Below are positions 52,213 to 60,236 of a stretch of 64,000 nt of DNA, one piece after another. The notes beneath the pieces are model-generated. The model had not been told where the DNA came from. It made no database searches and worked only from the letters and a program-made list of their open reading frames with translations. A program made the position numbers and the translations under genes. The stretch comes from Kocuria salsicia. Lineage in GTDB: Bacteria > Actinomycetota > Actinomycetes > Actinomycetales > Micrococcaceae. The stretch spans positions 62,001-126,000 of the forward strand of contig NZ_VELE01000004.1 in assembly GCF_007681555.1 (NCBI RefSeq), in the 5' to 3' direction. How positions within the stretch are numbered: the first letter of the stretch is position 1; the number at the start of each line of letters is the position of its first letter.

Positions 52213-53670
52213 ATGGTGGTAGTGCAGCTGAGTCCGCAGGAGAAGGCGGCACTGCTGTGCCAGCACCTCGATGAGGGGGTGCCGCTGACCCGGCTCGCCG
52301 CCCACGCCCAGGTCTCGGTCCGCACCCTGCAGCGCTGGGCCGCCGAGTACCGGACGGACTCGTCCGCAGCCGGTCTGCAGCGCAAGGCCCGCAGCGACCG
52401 CGGTCACCGCCGGCTGCCTCAGGAGCTGATCGCGGTGATCGAGGCCCTGGCACTGCGCAGGCCGGCACCGACGACCACGTTCATCCACCGCCGGGTGTGC
52501 GATCTGGCCCCGGAGCGCGGCTGGGCGCCCCCGAGCTACTCGAGCGTGCGCAGTGTGATCGCCGCCATCGACCCCGGGCTGCGCACCCTGGCCCTGGAAG
52601 GAGACACCGCCTACCGGGACCGGTTCGAGCTGGTGCACCGGCGGTCGGCGGTGAGGCCCAATGAGCAGTGGCAGGCCGACCACACTCTGCTCGACGTCGA
52701 GATCCTCGAGCACCGGGGACGCCCGGTGCGGCCGTGGCTGACCGTGATCCTCGATGACTACTCCCGCGCGGTCGCGGGCTACACCGTTTTCCTCGGCGCC
52801 CCGAATGCCGAGCAGACCGCCCTGGCCTTGCACCAGGCGGTGCGGGCCAAGCCTGACCCGCGGTGGCCGGTGCAGGGGCTGCCCGAGGTGCTCTACAGCG
52901 ACCACGGGGCCGACTTCACCAGCACCCGGCTGGAGCGGGTCTGCCTGGACACCCACATCCGGCTGATCCACTCCCGTGTCGGGGTCCCGCAGGGTCGGGG
53001 GAAGATCGAACGCTTCTACGGTACGATCACCACCGAGGTGCTCCCGCACCTGCCCGGGTACATCCCGCACGGCACCGGCGGCAGGCCCACCTCACCACCC
53101 GCCCTGAGCCTGGAGCAGCTCGACGCGGTGCTGGGGCGCTACCTCATCGAGGACTACCACTGTCGGGTGCACTCCGAGACCGGCCAGGCCCCGGCCGCCC
53201 GCTGGATCGGGGCCGGGTGGATTCCCCGGGCCCCGGCCCGGGGCGAGGACCTCGACCTGTTGTTGCTCACCGCCGCGACCACCCGCATCGTCCAGCGCGA
53301 CGGCATCCGCTTCCAGGGCACCCGCTACATCTCCCCGGTGCTGGCCGCCTATGTCTCTGAGACCGTGACCATCCGCTACGACCCCCGCGACGCCGGCGAG
53401 GTGCGCGTCTACCACCAGGACACCTACCTGTGTCGGGCGATCGCCCCCGAACTGGCCGCCGAGACGGTCACCCTCCAGCAGCTGCAGCAGGCCCGGGGCG
53501 CCCGGCGCGCCGCGCTCAAGCAGCAGCTGCGCGCCCGGCGCAGTCTCGCCGACGCCCTGCCCACCGACGACCGCTGGGCACCACCACCCGCCCCGGCGCT
53601 GGACCCAGCGGAGCACATGCCGGCGGATCGGGCGCCCCGACACCGGTTGCGGACCTATGCCACCGACTGA
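52213..53670 (+). CDS. tniA: TniA-like DDE transposase, nested element
   Basis: 485 residues from ATG 52213 (GTG 52210 adjoining). The core residues are Asp156 in WQADHTLLD, Asp230 in YSDHGADFTS and Glu266 in QGRGKIERFYG. The N-terminal helix-turn-helix is LTRLAAHAQVSVRTLQRWAAE, and the C-terminal barrel includes RDGIRFQGTRYISPVLAAYV. It starts 13 bases after the resolvase stop and overlaps tniB by 14 bases, so tniR-tniA-tniB is one operon. Confidence 0.92.
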   Translation: MVVVQLSPQEKAALLCQHLDEGVPLTRLAAHAQVSVRTLQRWAAEYRTDSSAAGLQRKARSDRGHRRLPQELIAVIEALALRRPAPTTTFIHRRVCDLAPERGWAPPSYSSVRSVIAAIDPGLRTLALEGDTAYRDRFELVHRRSAVRPNEQWQADHTLLDVEILEHRGRPVRPWLTVILDDYSRAVAGYTVFLGAPNAEQTALALHQAVRAKPDPRWPVQGLPEVLYSDHGADFTSTRLERVCLDTHIRLIHSRVGVPQGRGKIERFYGTITTEVLPHLPGYIPHGTGGRPTSPPALSLEQLDAVLGRYLIEDYHCRVHSETGQAPAARWIGAGWIPRAPARGEDLDLLLLTAATTRIVQRDGIRFQGTRYISPVLAAYVSETVTIRYDPRDAGEVRVYHQDTYLCRAIAPELAAETVTLQQLQQARGARRAALKQQLRARRSLADALPTDDRWAPPPAPALDPAEHMPADRAPRHRLRTYATD

Positions 53671-54577
53671 GCCCGACTCCACGCGGAGCTTGCTGGGCAA
53701 GGACGACGACGGCCGGCGGTTCCTCTCCGGCACGTTCGGAGAGATCAACGGGCTCACCTCACCCCCGTATCCGGGCGCACCGGCGTTCTTGCCCACGCGG
53801 GAGCACCGCCGCTTCACCGAGTTCGCCGACACCGTCCGCGCCCACCGCTACATCGGCGTTTGCTGGGGCCCACCCGGGGTCGGCAAGACGCTCTCGGCCC
53901 GGCACTACGCCGGGGCCCCGGAATGGGAGCAGTGGCAACGAGACCTGGGCGAGGACCGCGGGCCCGGCCCCATTCCCGAGCGGGTCCTGCAGGCCCGCAC
54001 CGCGCTGTGGACCCCGACCGTCAACGCCAGCCCCCGCCAGGTCGACCAAGCCCTGCCGCGGTCCTGCCAGCAGATCTCCTACGCCATCGACTACCACCGC
54101 CACGGCCGGGTCGACCCGTTCGTGCACCCCGAATCGCGGTCCTCCGGGCTCACCGAGCTGCTCATCATCGACGAGGCCGACCGGCTCAAGACGACCGGAC
54201 TGGAACAGGTTCGCGACTACTACGACCGCCACACCATCGGGATGATCCTCATCGGGATGCCCGGCATCGACAAGCGCCTGGGGCGCTACCCCCAGCTCTA
54301 CAGCCGGGTCGGTTTCGCCCACGAATACCGCCAGCTCACCCCTGAAGAGCTCACCGCCGTCCTGGTCCGCCGCTGGCACACCGACGGACTGGCCGGTGAC
54401 GACGAGTTCACCCAGACGGTCGCAGTCGCCACCATCGCCCGGATCACCGGCGGCAACTTCCGCCTCGTCGACCGCCTCCTCACCCAGATCAGACGCATCC
54501 TGGAGATCAATCACCTGGCCACCGTCACCCCCGAAGTCGTCGAAGCCGCCCGCGACGCACTCCTCATCGGTCACTGA
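53657..54577 (+). CDS. tniB: TniB-like transposition ATPase, nested element
   Basis: 306 residues from ATG 53657, overlapping the end of tniA. Walker A is GPPGVGKTLSARHYA (residues ~71-85) and Walker B LLIIDEADRLKTTGL; MILIGMPGIDKRLG matches the other copy. Compared with the outer TniB it has a ~45-residue N-terminal extension and an insertion after Walker A (PEWEQWQRDLGEDRGPGPIP). No tniQ follows; the next gene is merA. Confidence 0.9.
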   Translation: MPPTEPDSTRSLLGKDDDGRRFLSGTFGEINGLTSPPYPGAPAFLPTREHRRFTEFADTVRAHRYIGVCWGPPGVGKTLSARHYAGAPEWEQWQRDLGEDRGPGPIPERVLQARTALWTPTVNASPRQVDQALPRSCQQISYAIDYHRHGRVDPFVHPESRSSGLTELLIIDEADRLKTTGLEQVRDYYDRHTIGMILIGMPGIDKRLGRYPQLYSRVGFAHEYRQLTPEELTAVLVRRWHTDGLAGDDEFTQTVAVATIARITGGNFRLVDRLLTQIRRILEINHLATVTPEVVEAARDALLIGH

Positions 54578-54706
54578 CCACACAGGCCGGCCACCGGCTC
54601 CTGAGATCCACCAGCCAGACAGTGGCCTTTGGCAGCGACTCCTCGAGAAGGCCGCCGGGTCTGCGGCGAATACGGTCGTGCACACGACGTTGCCGCGACG
54701 ACGTCT

Positions 54707-54738
54707 TGACCTTCCTCTCTAGGGGAAGGTGCAGGCTG
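54707..54738 (+). promoter_or_regulatory. MerR-type promoter/operator of merA
   Basis: TTGACC (54707-54712) and CAGGCT (54733-54738) are separated by 20 bases, an over-long spacer like those of MerR-family promoters. The inverted repeat CCTTCC-N8-GGAAGG (54711-54716, 54725-54730) lies between them. The same repeat geometry occurs before merR at 57791. Confidence 0.78.
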
Positions 54739-54802
54739 GGCGCAGAGCGCAGCACACAGAAGGCCACTCGGGGCCTTCATCACGGATTTACGGAGGCCGG
54801 CC

Positions 54803-56248
54803 ATGCCTGAGACTGGAACGCACGAAGTGGACCTGGCGATCATCGGTTCCGGCGGTGGTGCTTTCGCCGCCGCGATCCGGGCCACCAATCTCGGCAAATC
54901 AGTGGTGATGGTCGAGCGTGCCATGGTCGGGGGTACCTGTGTGAACACCGGGTGCGTGCCGTCGAAGGCGCTGCTGGCCGCCGCCGAGGCCCGCCACATG
55001 GCGCTGGACGCCACAGGACGGTTCCCCGGCCTGAGCACGTCGGCCGCCGGAGTGGACATGCCCGGGCTGATCACCGGTAAGGACGCGCTGGTGGAGGGGA
55101 TGCGCTCGGACAAGTACCTCGATCTGATCGCCGACTACGGCTGGGAACTGGCCACCGGCGAAGCCGTGTTCACCGGAACCGCCGAGGACCCGGCGCTGGA
55201 GGTCACCGGAGCCGACGGTACCCGTCAGCAGGTGCGGGCGGCCCATTATCTGGTGGCCACCGGCTCCACCCCGATCGTCCCGGACGTCGAGGGCTTGGCG
55301 GAGGTGGACTACCTGACGTCCACCACGGCCATGGACCTGGACGAGGTGCCGGAGTCGTTGCTGATCATCGGCGGCGGGTACGTGGGCATGGAGCAGGCTC
55401 AGCTCTTCGCCCGCCTGGGCTCGAAGGTCACCATGGTCGTGCGGTCCCGGCTGGCCTCCCATGAGGAACCGGAGGTCTCCCGCACCTTGATGGGCGTGTT
55501 CGCCGAGGAGGGCATCCGGGTGCTCCGCCGGGCCACCGTCTCCTCCGTGGCTCCCGACCGGGATACCGGGGAGGTGGTGGCCACCGTCACGGGCCCGGGC
55601 GGGCAGGAAACCCTGCGGGCGACCCGGCTCATGGTCGCGGTCGGGCGCCGTCCGGTCACCGAGAACCTGGACCTCGGCTCGGTCGGGGTGGACACCGGTG
55701 AGCACGGCGAGATCGTGGTCGACGCCCGGATGGCCACCTCCCACCCCAGGGTGTGGGCGGCCGGGGACGTGACCGGGCACCCCCAGTACGTCTACGTGGC
55801 CTCGGCCCACGGGGTCACCGCAGTGGAGAACGCCTTTCACCACACCGGCCAGGAGATCGACTACACCCACCTGCCGCGGGTCACTTTCACCACCCCGGCC
55901 ATCGCGGCGGTGGGCATGACCGACCAGCAGGCCCGGCAGGCCGGTCTGGCCTGCGAATGCCGGGTGCTGCCCCTGGAGTACGTGCCGAGGGCGCTGGTCA
56001 ACCGTGACACCCGCGGGTTCGTCAAGATCGTCGCCGAGGCAGAGACCGGACGCGTCGTGGGCATCACCGCGGTGGCCAAGGACGCCGGGGAGCTTGCCGC
56101 GGCGGGCGTCTACATGCTCTCCGCCTCGATGACGGTGGATCAGGTCGCCACCCTGTGGTGCCCGTATCTGACGATGGCCGAAGGACTCAAGATCGCCGCC
56201 CAGTCCTTCCGCACCGACGTCTCCAAACTCTCCTGCTGCGCCGCCTGA
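54803..56248 (+). CDS. merA: Mercuric reductase
   Basis: 481 residues. ATG 54803 follows ACGGAGG. A flavoprotein disulfide reductase: FAD motif LAIIGSGGGAFAAAIRA, redox pair Cys46/Cys51 in GGTCVNTGCVPSKALL, NAD(P) motif LLIIGGGYVGMEQAQLFARLG, and FAD Asp in VWAAGDVTG. MerA-specific features are the LWCPYLTMAEGLKIAAQSF dimer segment and the vicinal C-terminal Cys478-Cys479 (KLSCCAA), which hand Hg(II) to the active site for reduction to Hg(0). There is no N-terminal heavy-metal-binding domain, as in many Gram-positive enzymes. Controlled by the MerR-type promoter just upstream. Confidence 0.93.
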   Translation: MPETGTHEVDLAIIGSGGGAFAAAIRATNLGKSVVMVERAMVGGTCVNTGCVPSKALLAAAEARHMALDATGRFPGLSTSAAGVDMPGLITGKDALVEGMRSDKYLDLIADYGWELATGEAVFTGTAEDPALEVTGADGTRQQVRAAHYLVATGSTPIVPDVEGLAEVDYLTSTTAMDLDEVPESLLIIGGGYVGMEQAQLFARLGSKVTMVVRSRLASHEEPEVSRTLMGVFAEEGIRVLRRATVSSVAPDRDTGEVVATVTGPGGQETLRATRLMVAVGRRPVTENLDLGSVGVDTGEHGEIVVDARMATSHPRVWAAGDVTGHPQYVYVASAHGVTAVENAFHHTGQEIDYTHLPRVTFTTPAIAAVGMTDQQARQAGLACECRVLPLEYVPRALVNRDTRGFVKIVAEAETGRVVGITAVAKDAGELAAAGVYMLSASMTVDQVATLWCPYLTMAEGLKIAAQSFRTDVSKLSCCAA

Positions 56249-56360
56249 GGACCGGCCTCGAGCGGGCCGGCCCTCCACCCACGGGTGGAGCCAGAGGTCT
56301 TGAACATCGAGCACGGCCTCAGGCCCACGCTTCACGAGCCACTGCACGAAAGGGGTAGTC

Positions 56361-57749
56361 ATGGTCCAGCGATTGGTCGTCATCGGCGGGGATGCCGCGG
56401 GGATGAGCGCGGCCTCCGCCGCCCGCCGCCAGCTACCCCGGGAGCAGTTGGAGATCGTGGCCTTCGAACGCGGTCACTACACCTCGTATTCGGCCTGCGG
56501 CATTCCCTACTTCATCGGCAAGGACGTCGCCGACACCACGGAGCTGATCGCCCGCACCCCGCAGCAGTTCCGCGACCACCACGCCATCGACGCCCGCACC
56601 GGCCATGAGGTCCTGGAGATCGACCTCCACCGCCGCGCCGTACTGGTCCGCGACCTGGCCGCCGGCCGGGAGAGGTGGGAGGGCTTCGACCAGCTCATGG
56701 TCGCCACCGGCGCCACCCCGGCACGCCCGCCCCTGCCCGGGATCGGGGCACACGGCATCCACGGGGTCCAGACCCTCGACGACGGCCTCGCCCTGCGCGC
56801 AGTGCTGGAGCAGGACCGGCCGGGCCGGGCGGTGGTCGTCGGGGCCGGCTACATCGGCCTGGAGCTGGCCGAGGCCCTGTGCGCCTGGGGCGTGGACATC
56901 ACCGTGATCGGACGCCCCCCGGCCCCGCTGCCGGGCCTGGACCCCGACATGGGCGCGCTCATCGCCTCCGCGATGGAAGGCTTCGGGATGGAGGTGCGGA
57001 TGGAGGAGACCGTCACCGGCTTCGACACCCACAACGGGCAGGTCACCGCCGTGGTCACCGACCAGGCCACCATCCCCACCGATCTGGTGATCCTGGGCCT
57101 GGGTGTGACCCCGAACACCGCCCTGGCCGCCCGCGCCGGGATCCCCCTGGGGGCGACGGGTGCGATCACGGTGGACCGCCGGCTGCGCACCGGCATCGAG
57201 GGGGTGTGGGCAGCCGGGGACTGCGTGGAGAAGTTCCACCGCGTCTCCCGCCGCCACGTGGCCCTCCCGCTGGGCACCCACGCCAACAAGGAAGGCCGCA
57301 CCGCCGGAATCAACATCGGCGGCGGCTACGCCACCTTCCCCGGAGTGCTCGGCACCGCCGTGACCAAGATCTGCGACGTCGAAGTCGGACGCACCGGCCT
57401 CGGGGAACTCGAAGCGCAGGCAGCCGGGTTCGACCCCATCACCGCGGTGGTCGACTCCACCACCCGGGCCGGCTACTACCCCGGGGCCAAACCCATCCGC
57501 ACCAAGCTCATCGCCGAACGCGGCACCGGACGACTGCTCGGCGCCCAGATCGTCGGGGAAGAAGGCGCGGCCAAACGCATCGACGTGCTCTCCGTGGCGC
57601 TGTGGCACGAGACCCCGGTGGAGGAGCTGCTCAACATCGACCTCTCCTACGCCCCACCCTTCTCCCCGGCGTGGGACCCGGTGCTCATCGCCGCCCGCAA
57701 GACCTGGCAGGCCGTCGAAACCGACCGCTCCCGCACCGAACCCGGATGA
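56361..57749 (+). CDS. CoA-disulfide-reductase/NADH-oxidase-like flavoprotein
   Basis: 462 residues, start ATG 56361 with GAAAGGGG upstream. FAD motif LVVIGGDAAGMSAASAARR, single redox Cys46 in TSYSACGIPYFIG, NAD motif AVVVGAGYIGLELAEALCA, and FAD Asp in VWAAGDCVEK. A single Cys in the SxxCGxPY context defines the CoA-disulfide reductase/Nox/NPSR group rather than the two-Cys glutathione reductases. Between merA and merR it may reduce a low-molecular-weight disulfide or persulfide under mercury stress; in an actinomycete that might involve CoA or mycothiol. That role is inference. Confidence 0.75.
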   Translation: MVQRLVVIGGDAAGMSAASAARRQLPREQLEIVAFERGHYTSYSACGIPYFIGKDVADTTELIARTPQQFRDHHAIDARTGHEVLEIDLHRRAVLVRDLAAGRERWEGFDQLMVATGATPARPPLPGIGAHGIHGVQTLDDGLALRAVLEQDRPGRAVVVGAGYIGLELAEALCAWGVDITVIGRPPAPLPGLDPDMGALIASAMEGFGMEVRMEETVTGFDTHNGQVTAVVTDQATIPTDLVILGLGVTPNTALAARAGIPLGATGAITVDRRLRTGIEGVWAAGDCVEKFHRVSRRHVALPLGTHANKEGRTAGINIGGGYATFPGVLGTAVTKICDVEVGRTGLGELEAQAAGFDPITAVVDSTTRAGYYPGAKPIRTKLIAERGTGRLLGAQIVGEEGAAKRIDVLSVALWHETPVEELLNIDLSYAPPFSPAWDPVLIAARKTWQAVETDRSRTEPG

Positions 57750-57790
57750 CCACCGACCCCCTCCGGGTCAGGCAGAACTCTGCGCCGAAA

Positions 57791-57810
57791 CCTTCCTCTA
57801 CCGTGGAAGG
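57791..57810 (+). promoter_or_regulatory. MerR-type operator before merR
   Basis: CCTTCC (57791-57796) and GGAAGG (57805-57810) separated by 8 bases, the same arms and spacing as at 54711-54730. It suggests autoregulation of merR. Confidence 0.72.
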
Positions 57811-57840
57811 CCACAAGACAGTCCAGGATCGAGGTACACC

Positions 57841-58230
57841 GTGCGGATCGGTGAAGCCGCCGCAGCGGCCGAGATGACCACCAAAGCCCTACGGTTCTAC
57901 GAACAGCAAGGACTTCTCGCCCCGGTGCACCGCGGTCCCAACGGGTACCGCGACTACCCACCAGAGACCGTCGCCCGCCTGCAGTTCATCCGCCGCAGCA
58001 AACTCGCCGGACTCACCCTGACCGAGATCCGGAAGATCCTGCAGGTACGCGACGCCGGGCAGGCCCCCTGCGCCCACGTAGCCGCCCAGCTGGACCAGCA
58101 ACTCACCGACCTCGACCAGCAAATCGCTGAACTCACCGCTCTAAGGGCCTCCGTGGCCGAGCACTACCAGGCCGCCTCCCAAGGCGACCCCACCCAGTGC
58201 GATGCCACCCAGATCTGCAGCTACATCTGA
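57841..58230 (+). CDS. merR: MerR-family heavy-metal-responsive regulator
   Basis: 129 residues from GTG 57841. The winged helix (RIGEAAAAAEMTTKALRFYEQQGLL, with RGPNGYRDYP) is followed by a dimerisation coil (residues ~80-110). Metal-ligand candidates are Cys77 (APCAHV), Cys120 and Cys126 (QCDATQIC), matching the three-Cys arrangement of Hg(II) sensors and close to ZntR-type ones. Identification as a mercury sensor rests on the merA neighbour and the paired operators. The gene ends 68 bases before an internal transposon end. Confidence 0.85.
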   Translation: MRIGEAAAAAEMTTKALRFYEQQGLLAPVHRGPNGYRDYPPETVARLQFIRRSKLAGLTLTEIRKILQVRDAGQAPCAHVAAQLDQQLTDLDQQIAELTALRASVAEHYQAASQGDPTQCDATQICSYI

Positions 58231-58249
58231 GGCCACAGGAGTACCACAG

Positions 58250-58298
58250 CCGCCAATTACCTCTGCCAGAACACCGCCATTTACCGTCGACAGTCACA
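58250..58298 (-). repeat. Internal transposon end inside the nested element
   Basis: Read inward on the minus strand it starts TGTGACTGTCGACGGTAAAT and has TGGCGG at positions 20-25 and 44-49. It is most similar to the left end at 49936, including the bases beyond the second site. It probably is the original right end of the mer element. No duplication of its flank (GCAAG) is found at 49936. Confidence 0.82.
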
Positions 58299-58340
58299 GC
58301 AAGAAGTCGTCGAGGACTGAGCTCGCTCGACGTACGGTGA

Positions 58341-58357
58341 CGGATCCCCTTACGGGC
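58341..58357 (+). repeat. 17-bp direct repeat containing CTTACGGG
   Basis: CGGATCCCCTTACGGGC, identical to 62072-62088. The CTTACGGG core also occurs at 49900 and 59571 in the resolvase-proximal region. Confidence 0.75.
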
Positions 58358-58403
58358 ATGCGATCTGGGCTGACGCCTGTGACCGAGTGTTCAGTGTGCG
58401 CTG

Positions 58404-58409
58404 TATAGT
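58404..58409 (+). promoter_or_regulatory. Putative -10 of the cmtR-cadD operon, leaderless
   Basis: TATAGT ends 7 bases before ATG 58417. GTTCAGTG occurs on both sides (58389-58396 and 58408-58415), and a near-palindrome TCAGTGCATGCTGA spans the start codon, a possible CmtR operator. Confidence 0.55.
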
Positions 58410-58416
58410 TCAGTGC

Positions 58417-58776
58417 ATGCTGACTGTTGCTTCGCGTCTCGACGTGATGAACCGCCTGGGTCGTGCACTGGCCGACCCCACTCGATCCCGGATCATCTTG
58501 ACCCTGCTCGACCATCCCGCTTACCCGGCGGAACTGGCCCGAGATCTGGACCTGACACGCCCGAACGTGTCCAACCACCTGGCATGCCTGCGCGATTGCG
58601 GGATCGTCGTCTCCGAGCCCGAGGGTCGTCGGACACGATATGAGATCGCCGATTCGCACCTGGCGCAGGCGCTGACGGCACTGGTCGATGCCACCCTGGC
58701 AGTGGACGAAGACGCCCCGTGCATCGATCCCGCCTGCTCGCTTCCCGGATGCGACGCAGCTGGGGAGGGCGCATGA
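58417..58776 (+). CDS. cmtR: CmtR-type ArsR-family Cd(II)/Pb(II) repressor
   Basis: 119 residues. The winged helix-turn-helix (LTRPNVSNHLACLRDCGIVV) carries Cys57 and Cys61 in the recognition helix, and Cys102 lies in the C-terminal tail (APCIDPAC). These are the same positions as the three metal ligands of Mycobacterium tuberculosis CmtR. The tail has further Cys residues (107, 112). Metal binding should release the operator and induce cadD, whose start overlaps the stop (ATGA). Confidence 0.9.
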   Translation: MLTVASRLDVMNRLGRALADPTRSRIILTLLDHPAYPAELARDLDLTRPNVSNHLACLRDCGIVVSEPEGRRTRYEIADSHLAQALTALVDATLAVDEDAPCIDPACSLPGCDAAGEGA

Positions 58777-59375
58777 TCCTCACCTCGGTCTTGCAGGCGA
58801 TGGGCCTGTTCGCAGCGACCAACATCGACGACATCATCGTGCTCTCCCTCTTCTTCGCGCGAGGGGTAGGCCAGCGCGACACTACCGCCCGCATTCTGGC
58901 CGGCCAGTACCTCGGCTTCGCCGGCATCCTCGGTGCCGCGGTCCTGGTGACCATCGGCGCCGGAGCATTCCTGCCCTCGGCAGCCATCCCGTACTTCGGT
59001 CTCATCCCTCTGGGCCTCGGCCTCTGGGCCGCATGGCAGGCCTGGCGCGGAGACGATGACGACGATGACGACGAGGCCAAGGTTGCCGGCAAGAAGGTCG
59101 GCGTGTGGACAGTCGCAGGCGTCACCCTTGCCAACGGCGGCGACAACATCGGCGTCTACACCCCTGTCTTCTTCAGCGTGGAACCTCTCGCAGTAGTCGC
59201 CTACTGCATCGTCTTCCTCGCGCTCGTCGCGGTCCTGGTGGCCCTGGCAAAGTTCGTCGCCACCCGCCCCCCGATCGCCGAAGTGCTCGAACGCTGGGAG
59301 CACATCCTCTTCCCCATCGTTCTCATCGGCCTCGGCATCGTGATCCTCGTCAGCGGCGGAGCCTTCGGACTCTGA
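58773..59375 (+). CDS. cadD: CadD-family cadmium resistance transporter
   Basis: 200 residues from ATG 58773 with GGGGAGGG upstream, overlapping cmtR by 4 bases. Five or six helices. The family signatures are FAATNIDDIIVLSLFFARG near the N-terminus and TLANGGDNIGVYTPVF in the second half. A central Asp-rich loop (GDDDDDDDEAKVAGKK) is cytoplasmic-looking and could bind metal. It should confer cadmium tolerance by efflux, under CmtR control. Confidence 0.92.
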   Translation: MILTSVLQAMGLFAATNIDDIIVLSLFFARGVGQRDTTARILAGQYLGFAGILGAAVLVTIGAGAFLPSAAIPYFGLIPLGLGLWAAWQAWRGDDDDDDDEAKVAGKKVGVWTVAGVTLANGGDNIGVYTPVFFSVEPLAVVAYCIVFLALVAVLVALAKFVATRPPIAEVLERWEHILFPIVLIGLGIVILVSGGAFGL

Positions 59376-59476
59376 CGTAGCGGCAGCGATCCAAACGGCC
59401 CCGACCGGGCGCACCCCTCTCGGTTCAGACCGCGACACCTACCTGCAGCCAGTCCTGCGTGATCGCGGCAACAAGA

Positions 59477-59525
59477 CCGCCACGGAGCGCTGCAAAAACC
59501 CCGCCACCAAGCGAACGAAGCCACA
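59477..59525 (-). repeat. Nested transposon right end
   Basis: Read inward it starts TGTGGCTTCGTTCGCTTGG and has TGGCGG at positions 20-25 and 44-49. It resembles the outer right end (62911-62959) more than the nested left end. Confidence 0.83.
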
Positions 59526-59534
59526 GTCGTTCCT
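59526..59534. repeat. 9-bp target duplication, nested transposon, right
   Basis: GTCGTTCCT, identical to 49927-49935. Confidence 0.82.
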
Positions 59535-59718
59535 CTCGATGAGCAGCGGTGGTGTCCGGTGAGGGTTCGGCTTACGGGACTACGGGTCATCGTCCGCCCG
59601 AGCATCCAGATGGGGGCATGGGAGCTCGTCGAGCGTGGCCGGCCTCGGGTGGCCCCGGCAGGTGCGGAACTGCTCGTGACCGCATCGGGGCGCTTGAGGT
59701 CCTCGCCCGCCACGGCTC

Positions 59719-60165
59719 TCACGGCGTTTCGGCCGCCGAGCCGGCGGGCCGGATGCCCTGGGACAGCAGGCTGCCTCCGAGGGTCACGAGCCCGGCGGCG
59801 AGGGTGCCCGCCCCCACGTAGATCAGCGGATACAGTGTGTTCGGTTCGGTGGCCCCTTCCCCGGCCGAGGAGAGGAAGAACCCTGCTGGCATGAGCAGCG
59901 CCGAGGCCGGGACTGCCCAGCGCGCCACCTGCCCGCGGATCCCGGACAGCCCGGCGGCATCGGTCAGCACAATCGTCGCCAGCCCGAGCGTGGCCAGCGA
60001 CCCCGCGTGGCCGTGCCCGGCGCGAGAGAAGGTCAGTTGGAACTCGGTGGCGGGTGCACTGCCCTGGACGAGCTGAAGGATGTAGTTGCCCCCGACCTCG
60101 ATGCCGAGCATGGCGAGGAGGAGGGAACCGGCGGCGATGCGGGAGGGGCGGGTCAGCGTGAACAT
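59719..60165 (-). CDS. Small membrane protein of unknown function
   Basis: 148 residues from ATG 60165 with TGGAG upstream. Four hydrophobic segments: residues ~10-30, ~57-75 (after FSRAGHGHAGS), ~83-105 and ~115-135. I do not recognise the family. It lies 71 bases after the DUF1772-like gene on the same strand, and both are divergent from a TetR regulator, so the three form a likely regulatory unit. Confidence 0.6.
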   Translation of the reverse strand: MFTLTRPSRIAAGSLLLAMLGIEVGGNYILQLVQGSAPATEFQLTFSRAGHGHAGSLATLGLATIVLTDAAGLSGIRGQVARWAVPASALLMPAGFFLSSAGEGATEPNTLYPLIYVGAGTLAAGLVTLGGSLLSQGIRPAGSAAETP

Positions 60166-60236
60166 GAATGGCTCCAGGTGTCGAGTGGGAGGACAGGGGG
60201 TACGGGCCGGTGATGGTGGTGAAACCGCCCGCGTTC

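Larger units (their letters stand above)
49936..59525. mobile_element. Nested Tn5053-like mercury/cadmium transposon (~9.6 kb)
   Basis: Left end 49936-49984 and right end 59477-59525 are both 49-bp ends with TGTGGCT tips and TGGCGG at positions 20-25 and 44-49, flanked by a 9-bp direct repeat. Contents in order on the plus strand: AI-2E permease, tniR, tniA, tniB, merA, a flavoprotein, merR, an internal end at 58250-58298, cmtR and cadD. It lies in the repeat region upstream of the outer element's resolvase. Confidence 0.83.
59376..59718. other. Right end of nested transposon and rest of outer resolvase region
   Basis: 343 bases without a gene. It contains the right end (59477-59525), the 9-bp target repeat (59526-59534), GTCCGGTGA (59554-59562, inverted relative to 49874-49895) and CTTACGGGAC (59571-59580). 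The final ~140 bases show nothing recognisable. Confidence 0.78.

Noticed and set aside
59559-59894. Plus-strand frame opposite the small membrane-protein gene
   Set aside because: Runs through the resolvase-proximal repeats and then antisense to a better coding frame; composition is shadow-like.
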